DNA of 64,000 nt from Desmodesmus armatus (lineage: Eukaryota > Chlorophyta > Chlorophyceae > Sphaeropleales > Scenedesmaceae): NCBI GenBank assembly GCA_007449985.2, contig VIIQ02000725.1, positions 248,001 through 312,000 on the forward strand. Reading direction: 5' to 3'. Of the stretch, positions 26,354-40,179 are shown one piece after another. A program made the translations under genes and the position numbers. Position 1 is the stretch's first letter. Each line of letters begins with the position of its first letter. Under the pieces are notes generated by a model that saw nothing but the letters and a program-made list of their open reading frames with translations, ran no database searches and had not been told where the DNA came from.

Positions 26354-28851
26354 TGCGGAAGTATCGCGCTGGCTCTACAAGTTACCTTGTTGACCAGGCT
26401 GTAGCTGAAGTTGGGTGCTCAGATGCGGAAAACAAGGGATCTTCTCTTACATGACTGGCCGCCCTGTCCGTGTGCAAGGTGCAATGTTGCACTAATGCGC
26501 GTTTCGATCGGGGTGACTCACCTGTAACACACTGTGATGGCGGTGACAGCGCTGGAAGCGTTGGAAAGTCCAAGATATTGTAATCAAGAGTAATATAGAG
26601 AATCGTCTCACCTCACCTGCTCGCCTTGTGTCCAGTGCGTGTGTCACTGGCCTACAATTTTGTAAGGCCCGCGCCGTGAATTGGTTTGTTAGTCACGCAG
26701 ACTGAGAGGAATAAGGCGCCAGAACAGGGCTACTATCCCAAATAACATGCTGCATGTGGTGTGTTTCGGCTGTGCTAGTGCAGCGTGAGCCTGCTGACGG
26801 TTTTGCGCAAAAGCATGCTACAGCCAGGCCAAACCAAGTCAGCTCACGCGGCTGTTATGATTCGGCGGTAGCCAATTTAAATTTGCAACCCCCTCCTTAT
26901 CCTTTTCCTCCACGGGCACAAATTTTCTCCGAGGATAGTACAAGTGGCCTTCTGGCACAGCAGCCGAAGGCAGGAACATAGGGGGTCCACCACAAACCCA
27001 CGCCCAGGGGGGGGGGGGGGGGACGCCGACATTGCTTCTACCCCTCACCCTGTGTCAATTTTAGCGTATCTGGCGCACAGACCCCTCCCCCCGTGTCGGA
27101 ATAAGGCTGTTGTTAGGTACTGCTGCTCCCCCCTATGGACAGGCCGCTGGACCCCTCCCCCCCTAGACGATTTAGGTTCGTTTTCCGATCGACCCCTCTT
27201 CCCCTGCAAAGATCAGGCCACGCGTCCCCCCCTGGCCTTAGATTTGTGGTGTACCCCTAGGACACTGGCATTGTGGCAGGTATGGTAGACAGGCTAGGTA
27301 TGGCGGCCAGCGGGCGTCATGAGCAGATTTGGGGATGCATGCAAAAAGCCAACACCTGCAGCAGACCGTGCTAGCTATCTGCTGCTGGACTTCTGCTGCA
27401 GCACTTGCCAAGGGCTGTTGCTGCATTGTAGTAAGATCGCAGAGGCTGAAGCTGCCGTGTCTTTTGTGGCTTTTGATGCAGCCGGGCTGGTACACAGTTG
27501 CAGTACCACAGCCTGACCGAGCAGCAATCACAGCTAGCAAGCCTTGCATGATGCTGTTTGCAGCTGTTTGCAAGGCATCAACTGTCGAACGTGTTGGGGA
27601 AATGGATTGCGCACTGCCATCCTTCTTGATGTCCTTGATGTACAGAAAGGCAGAAAGAAGTGTGTTACACAAATAGCTTTGCCATGTACACAGGAGCCTG
27701 TTAGACAATCATGCTGTCACAAAGGGTAATACAAGATGAAGCATGGCGTCAAACACCGAGAGGCTGGAACAGGGTGTAAGGAAGATCCGAAAGCCTGGCA
27801 GTAAACTCTGCTGGAAAATAGGCAAAGGGCAACAAGTCTCTACCACAAAAAAGCAAGGCCAACTGCCCGCATGGCGTACATTTCCAGCAAAACTCGCCGC
27901 ATCCGACACAACCAACACACCCCTTGTCAAGAAACAAGACAGTGCTTGAGCTGTTGCCCGTGATCCACAAGGTAATAAGGTCCATCCTTCACACACAGGC
28001 TTTCAAACCACCTCCCAAGGCTTTCCCGTCGACCTGTGCACCCAACACCACAAAACAACAAACACCGCAAGACCTTTGAGGCCTGTTGAAAATACCACTG
28101 CCAGCCATGCAACAGGCCTCATTGTTGAGTGCCTTCCATATCATCTACATGGCAAAGCAACAGAACCAAAGAACCTGTTCAGGACCACCCTGCAGCACAG
28201 GGCAAGCACCTGAACCATATCTAAACGATGAAGCAGAAGCAGGTAGCAGCAGAGGGCTGAAAGTTCACAAGCTGCTATTGACACATAAGAGAACCCTACC
28301 AGACTGAATGCCAAGGGAACAGGCTCCAACGCCCGTGTCACTACTCAGCTGCAAGCCGGCAACGGTTCGAATCACGCCAGCACAAGGCCGTGGTACCATA
28401 CAGCACGGCACACACTGTCAACAAGCCATCTACCACACGCAAGAATGCATGGTATTGTCAGTCCGTAGGTCTGGTCACAATCACAGCCAAACAAGCAACA
28501 CGTTGCATGCAGGACAGGTTGCGCACAAACAACGTCAAGACTGCCAACCAAAGCACCAGCAACTTTCCTTCAGCTGCTGTCAGCATGCGCAACACAAACA
28601 CCACAACACACCCTCCCGAATGGCCACTTTGCATGGCCACTGCTGGCAACCCCTCCACACTACACAAGCAAACCTGCGTCACAGAAAGAGTGGCTGCAGC
28701 CTATGGAACGAATGCTCCATAAGCCAACACCCCTCCCACTCATCACGCATGCCTGACAAACACCCTCTCAGGATCTGTCTCAGAACAAACAGAAGCGAAC
28801 AAACACCTGCAATCCAGACAGCCGTGGGGACAAAACCCTCCTCTTCCCTCC
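26354..28851. other. Spacer between the Cys-rich gene and the PPDK 3' end
   Basis: Contains the promoter side of the Cys-rich gene and the 3' UTR of PPDK. A C-rich and G-run stretch lies at 26.9-27.2 kb. No gene was recognised. Confidence 0.5.
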
Positions 28852-31800
28852 TTACTTCTTGGCCTTAGACAGCTTGAGAGCTGCCTGTGCTGCTGCCAGC
28901 CTGGCAATAGGCACACGCAGGGGAGAGCAGGAAACGTAGTCCAGACCCACTGCCTCAAACAACTCAATAGACTTGGGGTCGCCACCGTGCTCTCCGCAAA
29001 TGCCCAGCTCGATGTCGGGGCGTGTCTCGCGGCCGCGGGCGACGGCAAGGCGGATAAGCTCGCCAACACCGGTTGCGTCGACGGTCTCGAAGGGGTCGAG
29101 GGCCAGGAGGCCGTTCTTGGTGTAGAACTGCAGGAACTTGGCCTGTGGGCAGGAAAGGCACAGGAGCAGGGAGCAGGAAGGGTCGGTGATAAATCAAGTA
29201 ACTTTGCAGTTTAATCACTGACGATAGGCACAGCCAGACGCACTCATGAATGGTGTAGGAGTACTGTGAAAATACCCCTCCTGGGTAAATTGCTGCTGCT
29301 CACAGAGTCACTGTAACCCCAGTGCACCCGTCAGCTCTACCAACCCCATTGCTACTGCTGCTTGATAACTGTAAACACCCGAACCCACCTGAGCGTCGTC
29401 ACGGCTGATACCGAAGGTCATCTGTGTAGATCGTTGGAGCCAAACCCCCACTTCACCCCCCTCCCCCTGCTCTGCCAGCCACCCACTATTACTGATTGAT
29501 CAGTGAATGTACAATATCCTGACCCACCTGTGCATCGTCACGGCTGATACCGAAGGTCATCTGTGTGAGGTCGTTGGTGCCAAAGCTGAAAAACTCTGCA
29601 GTCTTCGCCAGCTGGCCAGCGATGAGGGCACCACGGGGCACCTCAATCATTGTGCCGACCTTGTAGTCAACCTTGCCACCAGTGGCCTTGAACACCTGTG
29701 CACAAACAACCCATTGCTGGCTCAGTATGAGAACACTGCCAAGTGCTGGGCAAGTCAAGTAGCATACAAGCCTAGAATGTCGGTTTTGTCCCTGCTGCAT
29801 TGCATTTTGAGGCCAGCTGTATCAACACTTCAGGGTGTGGACACAGCAGCCTGCGCACAATTTGTCACTACCAACCACAGACAAATTTGTATTCGAACAC
29901 AACTGTTGATAATCTCTCTTCAAAACACACCAAAGCAGATAAGCCTCCCACCTGTGCAGCCACATCGCGCACGATCTTGGTCTGTCCCACGAGCTCATCA
30001 TCAATGCCCACCAGGGGGATCATGATGTGGGGGTGCACCTTCACACCCTCCTTGCTCACGTTGACAGCAGCCTCAATGATGGCACGAGCCTGCAGCACAC
30101 GACAGCAACAGGGAACATTCAGCATGATACATCTGTCGTTACGCCAAAGCTTAAGCTTCACATATCATTGCACCGTAGCCATCGAACATAGGCTGGTGCC
30201 TATCCTGCCACTGCTAACATCACTGAGACTACCACTTTCAACTTGCTGCAGAACCAAATCAAACACCCACCTGCATGGCAGTGATCTCTGGGTGCACTGT
30301 GCCCAGGCGGCAGCCGCGCAGGCCCATCATTGGGTTGCACTCGTGCAGGCCCTCCAGGCGGCGTGTGATGGTCTCTGTGTCGCTGCCCAGCTCCTTGGCC
30401 AGCTGCTCACACAGCTTCTTCAGCGCAGGACCCTGCAGAGAGGAGGGAGGGGGATCAAGCAAGACATGTCAGAGGAATGGAAAGGCAACGACAACATACC
30501 ATCCACATCCGAGTGCTGCTGAATCAACCGAGTCTATGTGATCACTGCTGCATCGCTGCATGCTGGCACCAAGTGTACTATCTGTTCATATTCGTCAACC
30601 ACTGTACTGGCACCCGGAAGTACCACCTCTCATGCTGCCACATCCAGGGCCCAGTAACAGAACCAAAGCCAACCTCATACTAGGCATCCCAAAGCCCTCA
30701 AGTCACCACTACCCACCTCCTGGGGCAGGAACTCGTGCAGTGGGGGGTCCAGCAGGCGGATGGTCACAGGCTTGCCGTCCATGGCCCTGAAGATACCCTC
30801 AAAGTCCTGGGTCTGGTAGCCCTGCAGCTCCTTGAGCGCCTGCAATACACAGCAGCAGTAGCAGCAGCAGCACGTAAATAAGTAACTACGCCTTTGGTGA
30901 ACCACCCAGCATAAAGTTAAGGCTGAGAGGGGTGTGCATGTCTAGCAGCAGCAGCAGCAGGGAACAATCTGACACGAGGAACGTGCTGTAGATGCATATG
31001 ACCGTATCACATATGTAGCACCACATCCATGCTATGTAACACCACATCCATGCTTTGCACACCGAGAGCTGGAGACAAGGAACACAGCACACTGCACACA
31101 ACTCCAGTGACAGCCAAAGAACACTGCACGACCCACCTCCTCGGCAGCAGGAGACTGCAGCTCCACTGCAGCGATCATGCGGCGCACGGCTGCGATACGC
31201 TGGTGGGTGGCGAAGAACATGTGCTCAGTGCGGGTGAGGCCAATACCCTGGGCGCCGTTGGCGATGGCCACCTGCGGGTGGGGCGAGGAGCAGCACAAGC
31301 AGGGCAGGGACAGAGAACCGAAAGACAGGTCAAGATCCATGCACACAAAAGGGAGGGAAAAGCTGTTGTTGCAGACCAGCACACCATACTCTAATGTCCG
31401 TATCAACTTGTGCTGACTCTGAGTGCATATCTTCCATTCACAGCCACCCCAACCGCTGCTACACAACACACCCCAGCGCATATTGATATAAAACACAATA
31501 TAAAACACTTTTAGACCCACCTTTGCGTCCTCGGGTGTGTCAGCGTTAGTCAGCACCCTGAGGCGGCGCTTGGCATCCACCCACTTCATGAATGTGGCCA
31601 GGTCGCCAGTCACACCAGGCTTCTTCACGGGCTGCTGCCCCTTTATGACCTCACCGGTGGTACCGTTGATGGAGCACCAGTCACCCTCCTTCAGGACAGC
31701 GCCGTTCTGTGGAGTGGAGTGAGGGAGAGCAGCAGCATATAGCAGAAAGAGCATTAATAGGAGGTCCTAACACTGAGCGAGTTGATGGAGCACCAGTCAC

Positions 31801-34800
31801 CCTCCTTCAGCACAGCGCCGTTCTGTGGAGTGGAGTGAGGGAGAGCAGCAGCATATAGCAGAAAGAGCATTAATAGGAGGTCCTAACACTGAGCGAGTTG
31901 ATGGAGCACCAGTCACCCTCCTTGAGGATGGCACCGTTCTGTGTCGAGGGTGTATGGGGTAAAGGAGAGCAGCAGGATAACAGAGAGCGCGACGGATGGC
32001 AGGAGCGTGAGCAGGTATGTCCTCACAAAACATCACATCAGTAAGACAAGCTGGCAAGGTGAAACTAACTGCCACTGGCAGAACAAGTTAATCATACCCC
32101 ACAAGCACTGCCATCACCAGCACAGTCAGCTCTACTGCTGTAGTAAAGCTAACCAAAGGTACTCACGGGTGCCTTCAGTGTCTTGGCGAAAGCATCCACA
32201 ATCAGCTCCTCACAACCGCAGCAGCAGGGCTTGCCCCATCCACGTGCCACCACAGCAGCGTGGGAGGTCATGCCACCGCGGCTGGTCAGGATGCCCTCGG
32301 CAGCGTGCATGCCGCCCACATCCTCGGGTGAGGTCTCCTGGCGGCACAGGATGACAGCCTCTCCCTTCTCCTTCCACGCCTCAGCATCCTCTGTGGAACA
32401 GCAGCAGGACAAGGCAGCACACACGCGCAGGATTGAGATGATCATACTCATTCTCGCGAACACCTCTCGCAACATATTCATGGGTTCAATACGCTGACGC
32501 GCAGCTGCTGTAGTGGCGGACATCATCCTGACAAAGTCCCCACCCACGTAAAGGCCCTGTGCTTCATTACAGGTACCACCCAAGTGGCTGCAGGCACCCC
32601 CAGCAAACCTTTCTGTCCCTCTTCCCACTAGCCCCTGCTGCACCCACCTGCAGTGAACACCAGCTTGCCCACAGCAGCACCAGGTGATGCACCCAGGCCG
32701 CGGGTGATGACGTCCCGCTGGTAGCCCTTCTCATTCTCAAAGGTTGGGTGCAGCAGCTGGTCCAGGTGGCGGGGCTCCACCAGCATGATAGCACCATCTC
32801 CGTCCACCAGGCCCTCGGCCTCAAGGTCGATGGCGATCTTGAGGGCTGCGGGGCCTGTGCGCTTGCCGTTACGGGTCTGCAGCATGAACAGCTTGCCGTC
32901 CTGCACGGTGAACTCAGTGTCCTGCGAGAGGGAAAGGGATTAGGACAAGGAGGAGAGGAGGCAGCAGCAGAGGCAGTAACAACATGTTGGTTGTCCTGAC
33001 TCTGTGATCTGTGATTTGACGGCCTATGTCCGTGACACTGCTCACGTGCCCGAGCTGCCCAGCTTCTCTTGTCCAAGTACCTCCTATCAGCTCCTGTCAC
33101 CCACACCATCATTGACCCATGTTTCTGAGCAACCCTGATGCGTGCTGCATGTCGTGCACATGCCCCCCACCCCATGTTGACAGGTTTATGTGAACAGGGC
33201 CAGATCATTGTAACACAACTGATTTCAATTACTGAATACACGGAACAAAACACCCACCTGCATGTCGTGCATGTGGCGCTCCAGCATCTTGACTGTGTCG
33301 TGCAGCTCAGTGTATATGTTGGGCATCTTCTCCTTCATCAGACTGATGGGCATGGGGGTGCGGATGCCGGCCACCACATCCTCTCCCTGGGCGTTGAGCA
33401 GGAATTCGCCATACAGCTCGTTGGTGCCGTTGGCGGGGTTGCGGGTGAACAGCACACCTGCAAAGCGACGCAAGCGGCAGATTGATTAGAATTCACATAC
33501 ACTACAGCACAGGCTCCACTTGCACTGCGTGCATGATTCATGGCACTGCATGTAGGCAACCTTAAAAGTGCTGCACGCCTTCATCACTTCATGAACAATT
33601 CCTGCCCTGCTCAGCTGTTTCACCTTGTTACTGTTACAACAGTGCCAACAGGCCCTCCCTCACAGACAACCATCCCCCAGTGAACCCCACCTGTGCCCGA
33701 GTTGTCGTTGATGTTTCCGTACACCATGGTCTGCACGTTGACTGCTGTGCCGCGCAGGCCTGTGATCTTGTTGATCTCCCTGTACTTGACGGCACGGGGG
33801 ATGTTCCAGGACCTGAACAAGAAGAAGCAGAAGAAGCAGTGTGTTGTATGGTGAAAAAGTGTGTTGTATGGTGAAAAAGTGTGTTGTATGGAACAAGCAG
33901 CGTAGCTGTACTTGGGCACGGGGAATGTTCCAAGGACGAAGCAAGAGAAGGAGTGTGTTACACACTGAACAAGCAGCTACGCTGCAAACGAACCGCAGGA
34001 ACGGAAGGTCGCAGCATATTGACAAGGGGCGACAGACCAGCGGACCCCACTTTGCACCTGAACACTGCGTCGATGCCCATGCGCAGCTGCTCCCAGGGGT
34101 CGTCGGGCAGCACCTTGTTGGCCTTCTTGTACACAGCCTGCAGGGGGGAAGACAACAGTAGAGGACAGCATGGTGAGAAGAAGGTGCCTTGGCGGAATAA
34201 GGTAACAAGAAGGCTTGCTGCTGGAGCCAGTACGCCACATGTTCCGTCTTCTTCGCAATACTGGACAGGGCATTCCTGGCAGGGGGGCAGACCGATACGG
34301 CAGCAGCTGTGCGCATGAACCACGCGCAAATCTCATTCCTGCAGGTGTCAGCACAACCACAACACTGTGTGCGCCCAGCCTCACCTTGTACTTGGTGACC
34401 AGCTCCTTGAGGTGCGCCGCAGTCAGCTCAATGTCAAACTTGGCACCAGCAGCCTTCTTGATGGCTGACAGCTCGTGCTCGAAGTCGTCGTGGTCGATGC
34501 CCAGCACAACATCACCAAACATCTGCAGCAGGCGCCTGTAGCAGTCCCATGCGAAGCGGTCGTTGACCTGCTTGGCCAGGCCCTCAACCACCACGTCGTT
34601 CAGGCCCACGTTCAGCACGGTGTCCATCATGCCGGGCATGGACATCTGCAGGAAAAAGGGCGGGGAAGAGAGACGCACAGCAGTCAGCGTCATGCCGCTT
34701 GGTCAGGCTGAAGGGGGGGGAGCCTCACAAACTGATTGGCCCCTCACTACCAACACGATGCAACAATCAGTGCACGCTGGGCATGCTGTGATGAACCTGA

Positions 34801-36066
34801 AATGCCACATGCAAGCTGGACCACCCCAAATCCCCCTGCCAACTCGAAAGCATATTCCACCACCTGCTCCACCCCTCACTTCCCTGAGGTCCCCCCCCCC
34901 CCGGGCCTTTGTCCCTGACAGCCCCCCAGTGCTACTTCACGGGTACCAAATCCCAAGCACTACACCCCCAGATCACAGCATGCCACTCACCGCAGCACCA
35001 GAGCGCACGGAGAACAGCAGGGTGTTGTCCTTGTCACCAAACTTCTTGCCCATCTCCTTCTCAACAGTGTTGACAGCAGCCTTCACCTCGTCCATCAGAC
35101 CAGGGGGCAGGTCGCCACCTGCACACACAGCAGCATATCACAACGCAGCAGCACAACAGCGTCAGCACAGCAGCAAGGGTTTGTAGTGCAGCCCACGACT
35201 CTGATTAACACAATGCCCAGGGGGTGATCTCAAGGGTGGAAAGGGAGCACCAGCTGCTGCATCCAAGGCTTTTCGGTAAAGTTCGCAGCGCTCTAACAGG
35301 GATACCTAGGGGCCTGATGTGCGTGCAGGCATGCCTGCGCGACACCGCAGCCAAGCCGCCCTGGATCAAAGCTGCCTATACTGAACATTTGGACCCCCAG
35401 TGCCTTGATATGAGGAGCATCATCTCACACAGCACCCCCCCCTAGCGGCTTCAACCCACACTTGACGCCTCTCCCAACACCACGTGCGGCAATCAGCGGT
35501 GGTGGCACTCAGCAACACTGCAATGAACCCCCGCCCCTTACCCCCAGCAGCAGCAGCAGCAGCAGCAGCAGCACTCACCGACCCTGTAGAACTCCTCGCA
35601 CACCTCGGTTGTGATTGTCAGGCCAGGGGGGATGTTCACGCCACACTTGGCCATCTCACACAGGTTGGCTCCCTTGCCACCCAGCTGCAGCACAGCACAG
35701 CAGGACGACGCAGCCAAGCACACACACGGTCAGGAGAGTGGGGAATGATGGTGGTGCTGATGCCAGGCTGGCGCAGCAAACACTACGATGCTGGTGCCGA
35801 GGGCCATGTTGGGGACTCTCGACGATGCAGCTTGCATTGCTGCTGTAGTCAAAGGATGTGGACACACCATCTGGAACCAGTTTGCTGTCTTAAAGACCCA
35901 GGGCATGCACAGATGACGAGGGAAGGACAGCACAGCAGCAGAGCAAACGGCAAACCCACCAGCTCCTTCATGGACTTGTCGCCCTTGGAGCCACCACCCT
36001 TGGAAAAGGTGAAGATGCGGGGCTGGGTCAGTGCCATGGTGTCTGGCTTTGTTTCGGCAGAGGTGC
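28852..36066 (-). CDS. PPDK: Pyruvate, phosphate dikinase (PPDK); first exon not identified
   Basis: Interconverts pyruvate, ATP and Pi with PEP, AMP and PPi. Sixteen minus-strand exons keep frame: 35960-36066, 35579-35684, 34991-35118, 34385-34645, 34058-34137, 33691-33812, 33258-33457, 32648-32921, 32167-32390, 31521-31706, 31137-31271, 30717-30839, 30271-30432, 29952-30089, 29528-29695 and 28852-29142. They give about 900 aa, the size of a mature PPDK. Seen are the ATP-grasp start ([24 protein letters not shown]), [19 protein letters not shown], the phosphohistidine motif [13 protein letters not shown] (His near residue 469, with the regulatory-type Thr two residues before), [14 protein letters not shown], and the PEP-site end [20 protein letters not shown]. 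The first exon here starts in phase 1 ([21 protein letters not shown]), so an upstream exon, perhaps a transit peptide, should exist beyond 36066. A start at MALTQ would give a cytosolic form. Confidence 0.95.
29393..29440 (-). repeat. Fossil copy of a PPDK exon 3' edge
   Basis: Reverse strand reads [13 protein letters not shown] followed by GTGGGT, copying the end of the exon at 29528-29695. It lies downstream in transcript direction. Confidence 0.9.
31707..31946 (-). repeat. Two copies of a PPDK exon 5' edge
   Basis: Copies of the head [14 protein letters not shown] with its acceptor lie upstream (in transcript direction) of the exon starting at 31706. They begin near 31822 and 31939, with a ~117-base period. 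The intervening intron sequence (GAGAGCAGCAGCATATAGC) is nearly identical. Confidence 0.95.
33840..33940 (-). repeat. Short tandem repeat and a copy of a PPDK exon head
   Basis: Three GTGTGTTGTATGG-type units lie next to a diverged copy (33909-33939) of the head of the exon at 33691-33812. The copy is upstream in transcript direction. Confidence 0.7.
35541..35573 (-). repeat. (CTG)n tract just after a PPDK donor
   Basis: A trinucleotide tract begins right after the GTGAGTG donor of the exon 35579-35684. Confidence 0.85.
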
Positions 36067-39000
36067 CTGGGCAGGAGACACATGCGGACATGCAGCACAG
36101 CAGTAGTAGCATACAGTCAGTACGGTACACCGCGTTCCAAGCACTGGCCGGCAGTGCATCTTTCCGTAAACCATGGTCATACAATGCGTGAAGTCTTCAA
36201 TTGCTTTCGAGCACGAATTGCCTGACATCTGGCGTCAGGGGCGCTGTCGGAATCCTCAGATCGAAACGGGTTGCAGCGTGATGATATCATAAGAGGGCTG
36301 CATCTGTTGACCACACATTATAAGGACGCAAGGAACTGCGCTGAAGCACAGCAGCACACCTGTCAGGGGCAGGAGAGGTCGCCTCGGGGCGTGTTGATCT
36401 CAGACCCACTGCAAGCAGGACAGCACATCACGAGGCAGGCTGATCAGCTGCTGAAGGGTAGATCACTGCCTGATCAATGTGTTGAAAGCAGCAACCCAGG
36501 CTGCATGGGGCTGTGCGAGCTGCTGCACTGCAGGGTCCGTTGGTGCGACAGGCAGACACCGCCAGGTGGTGCGCCTGCGTCCTTTACATAGTGCAAACAT
36601 GCTATGTGTTGATCCGCATGCTTGCCAAGTCCCACAGCTTATGCAGGAAATGAGCGGGATGTGCGATGCTGCTGCTTCCGGAACCAGCCTGGAAGGTCAC
36701 TAGGGCCCACAGCCAGGCAGGAACGCTTTCCTAGCATTGCTGAAGATGCAAACAAGCAGTAAACACAGCCCCAGCGCACCTGGTTGTCTGCTTGGCGCGA
36801 GGTAGTGGTGCCTCCCTTTGAGACACACACAAAATATCTTTTTCAAGAAAAGGACGTTTGGTAAGATCACTTGGTAAGAAAACTTGATGCCCCAATAAGG
36901 ACGCGGAAGGCCTTATGTAGTGCGAGAAGTCACGCAGACACGTAGCAGGGTTGGGGTTCGCTTCCCACGTGCCGCACGGGAAAGCCGTATCATGCGGAAT
37001 TATTGTTTCAAGGTTATCTTTCATTGTATCGAGCCTGCAACATAGCATCTATCGCGTCTGGCTGGCACTGCCTGGCGAAGAACATGTATGTAGCGAGAGG
37101 CCCATCGTTGTGCTGTGTAAAACAAGTCAATCTGTGTACACGATCAATTGCTGTTGAGCAACTTCAACTCTCGGTGATCACCAGTACACAGACGTCAGAT
37201 CATGATTTCCGGAACCAAAAGAAAGTCAGCCTCCTGCTCTTTTCCCAATCCAAGGGGCGCGATTCGTGACGACGTTGAAGTTTCAACCTGTCATTTGCTG
37301 ACGGGATCCCGATGGAGCCATGCTTGGGGTCCCGGTGATCTAGTGAGTGCAGCGTTGGCTGTTGTCCACCACAGTCACCCTGCAACAGCAGTTGCATGTT
37401 GCATGTTGCACTAGCCGTCCACCAACCTGCATACTGAAGGCAGCCCCAACAGCAGCCACCCTCGCTGACACAACCCAAGGCTGCCCAACGTTACCCCCCA
37501 ATCCTGGTGGGCACTGCAGCCAATAGCCATCTCACTTACCCAACCCTCCTGCAGTGCAGCAGCGCAAATGACAGCTTGCCATGCATGTTCTGCCTCTGCA
37601 GATGCCACGCCACGGCCAGTAAACAGCTGCTGCTTCAGCCTCATGGAGTGAATGGACAGGGAGCACTGGAGGGCCTGACAGCACAGGTCCGCTGCTGACT
37701 CCAGCTTGGAGAGAGAGTCCAACAGAATGACAAGAACAGCAGCAGCAGCAGCATGGCATCAGTCTTAGCAGGGCTGCACAGGAGACCCTGCAGCGAGGCC
37801 CAGGGCAAGTCCCCCCCCCCCCCCCCTGCTGCCAGCAGCAGCAGCAACAGGTGAAGCTCACAGTGCTAAAGGGCCACACGGGACTGGACGCACTGCACAC
37901 TCAAAGCTGGGCTGTACGCTGTGGTGAGTGGCCGCTGTGCAACCCTTTGCAGTTTTGCGCAGGGCATGCTGAGCTGTGTAATACATGGGGAGGCTGGTCT
38001 GGATTGGGCTGCTTGGCATCCCCACTTCCACTCATAGGTGCAGCCAATTCAAGCCAGGTTGGCCCAGAAGCTTGTGCAGCAGCGGCTTAGACACCGAAGC
38101 AATCGCATTTTGACAGACAGCGAGTGCAGGGGTGCCCAAGATTGCCTCCCCCAAAGGCAGGGAAATGCTGCACCAGGGTCATGCGCACCAAGCATGCGTG
38201 GGTCATCCCTTTGCATGCGATGTGATGTGATGGATCCGGTATGAACGCAGGATGGTTCAGCTGCCGGGGGGGGGGGGGTGAACAGGGTGGACGAAGCTTG
38301 AAGTGTGACAGGTGTTCTGATGCCCATTGTGCCAGGCGTCCACACCAACACGTCACATAAGTTGGCCTGGGCACATTCATGGTCTCGAATTTTAAGGAAG
38401 GAGGTGTGGTGAGAGATGGTGGGGGGGGGGGGGGGTTCCCCACAACCTGACAGCCGCACATGCATGTCTCGCATTCTTGTTCACGCACTGCGCAAACTGA
38501 AAGCTATGCTCTCCCTTCCAGGGGGCCATAGCTGCCAGTCTGTCACTTGTGTGGGCTTGGATGCCCTGGTGAGGTACGTGTGGCTGCGCGCACCATAGGG
38601 TTTAGGGGCACCTAGGGCCACACACGCTGAGCCCGCAGGTGGGCAGGTGTTCAGGCTTGTTGCAAGCATGTTCAAGCTTGTTGCAAGCATACTCCAGCGC
38701 AGGGGGGGGGGTATTTTGGGGGGAGGGGGGAGGTTGTTAACAGTGGATACTCTCACTGTTGTGCGGGACTCTCCACACTAGATGAACTGGGGGGGGGGGG
38801 GGGGCTGGGGTATTGCAACTTAGAACTTCAGCCATCCTGCAGCTGACGACTGTACAGCTGCAGCAGAGCAGTAGATCACAGTGGGGTCAGTGATGGCGTC
38901 TGTGGCACACCCAGCCATCTGAAGCTCTGGGTAACACGATGCGCACAGTGCCTCTCAGAGTATGTTGCATAAAGTATCAATGCACTGCCATATGTGACCA

Positions 39001-39087
39001 CATCCTTGTCACTTAACGCCGTTTGGCCCCTGTTGCTGTCACTTTTGCATGCATCAAGCCAAGCCACAACCCAGCATAAGGTGTCCA
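36067..39087. other. Spacer upstream of PPDK
   Basis: Should hold the missing PPDK first exon and promoter, but no convincing in-phase candidate was found. Several poly-G runs lie near 38270, 38420 and 38790. Confidence 0.4.
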
Positions 39088-39440
39088 CTAGGCCTTGGGG
39101 GTCACCCCACAACCAAGACCTGCCCAGAGGGTACAGGCAGGCCAGGGCGCATACCATTGTGACAGCACTGCAAAGCCCGCTGGTTCCTGACTCATGTACA
39201 GCACCTGCCTCCCCCCCCCCCCTCTTCTTCGTAAACTTTTCCGCGCTTCAGTTGGTGTCCTGCTGGAGCGCAATTGCATAGTGGCACTGACGCGCAGCTG
39301 CGCATGGCCTTGAATCACACAGGGCCCACAACTGCCGGCACAGCTGCTTCCTTGCCTGGCTGTATGCCTACACTCCCCAACACCCTGTGCCTGCCACCCT
39401 CCATGTTTCTCTGCTGCTCTGCAGGATGTTTCCCCTTGCA

Positions 39441-39488
<48 letters not shown>

Positions 39489-40165
39489 GCTAAAATGCCA
39501 GGCATTTAGCGTTAGTTGAGGAAAGGGCCGTGTGTGACCTCATATCGGTCGCCACGTCCCCACCGTAACCCCAGGTGCCTACACACCCTAGGGATCAAAA
39601 ATGCTGCTTCAGCTTCTTTCGTTTCCTGTGGTCAGGCAGTGGTTGGCCATGCACTTCTCTTTTCCTCTTGCTCCAGCTTGATTTGGCGTAGTACCTGGCG
39701 TTCTGTATGGCGGCATGTCTCGTGTTCCAGATTTCCTCTACATGTTTACCTGCCAGGTGGTGGAGTTTCTTCAGTAGCTGTGACAGTGCTGTACCCTGTA
39801 TTCCCAAGTCCTTCAGGTGCTCTTCTGTTTTCTTATAAATACACAAGGAGTGATGGTCTGCTGTGGCCAACAGTGTCCAGCCTGGCAGCAGCAGCTGCCT
39901 GAGTGCTGAGAGGGAGCGGGAGGCACAGATGGAGGGAGCGCGAAGCAGCAGGTTCACCGGAACTGTTGGCAACAGAGCAGACCGGCCAAGCTTGCAGGTG
40001 GGGTTGCAGCAGGCTGTAGCAGCAATCTTGATCTTCCGGTCAACAGTGATGTCAGGCGCAGTCCAGCCGCATGTTGTTGTTGGGGTCGCACAGGCCGTCT
40101 AGTGTCAGGAGTGTTCCTTGGGGGAGGGAAGCCAAGTGGACACGTGCGCAGTCACAGCATGCACC
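39088..40165. repeat. Tandem repeat unit A (about 1.1 kb), interrupted by an insertion
   Basis: Shares GGGGGTCACCCCACA, ACAGGCAGGCCAG, CATACCATTGTGACAGCACTGCAA and GAGTGCTGAGAGGGAGCGGGA blocks, in order, with unit B at 40180-40918. It carries ~400 extra bases (39441-39840). Confidence 0.8.
39441..39840. mobile_element. Probable insertion in repeat unit A, starting with (GA)n
   Basis: Absent from unit B at the equivalent point. It begins with about 20 GA units, followed by a small inverted repeat (ACGCTAAAATGCC / GGCATTTAGCGTT). The minus strand has a basic open frame ending RKRKKLKQHF. Element class not recognised. Confidence 0.5.
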
Positions 40166-40179
40166 CCATTTACATTACA

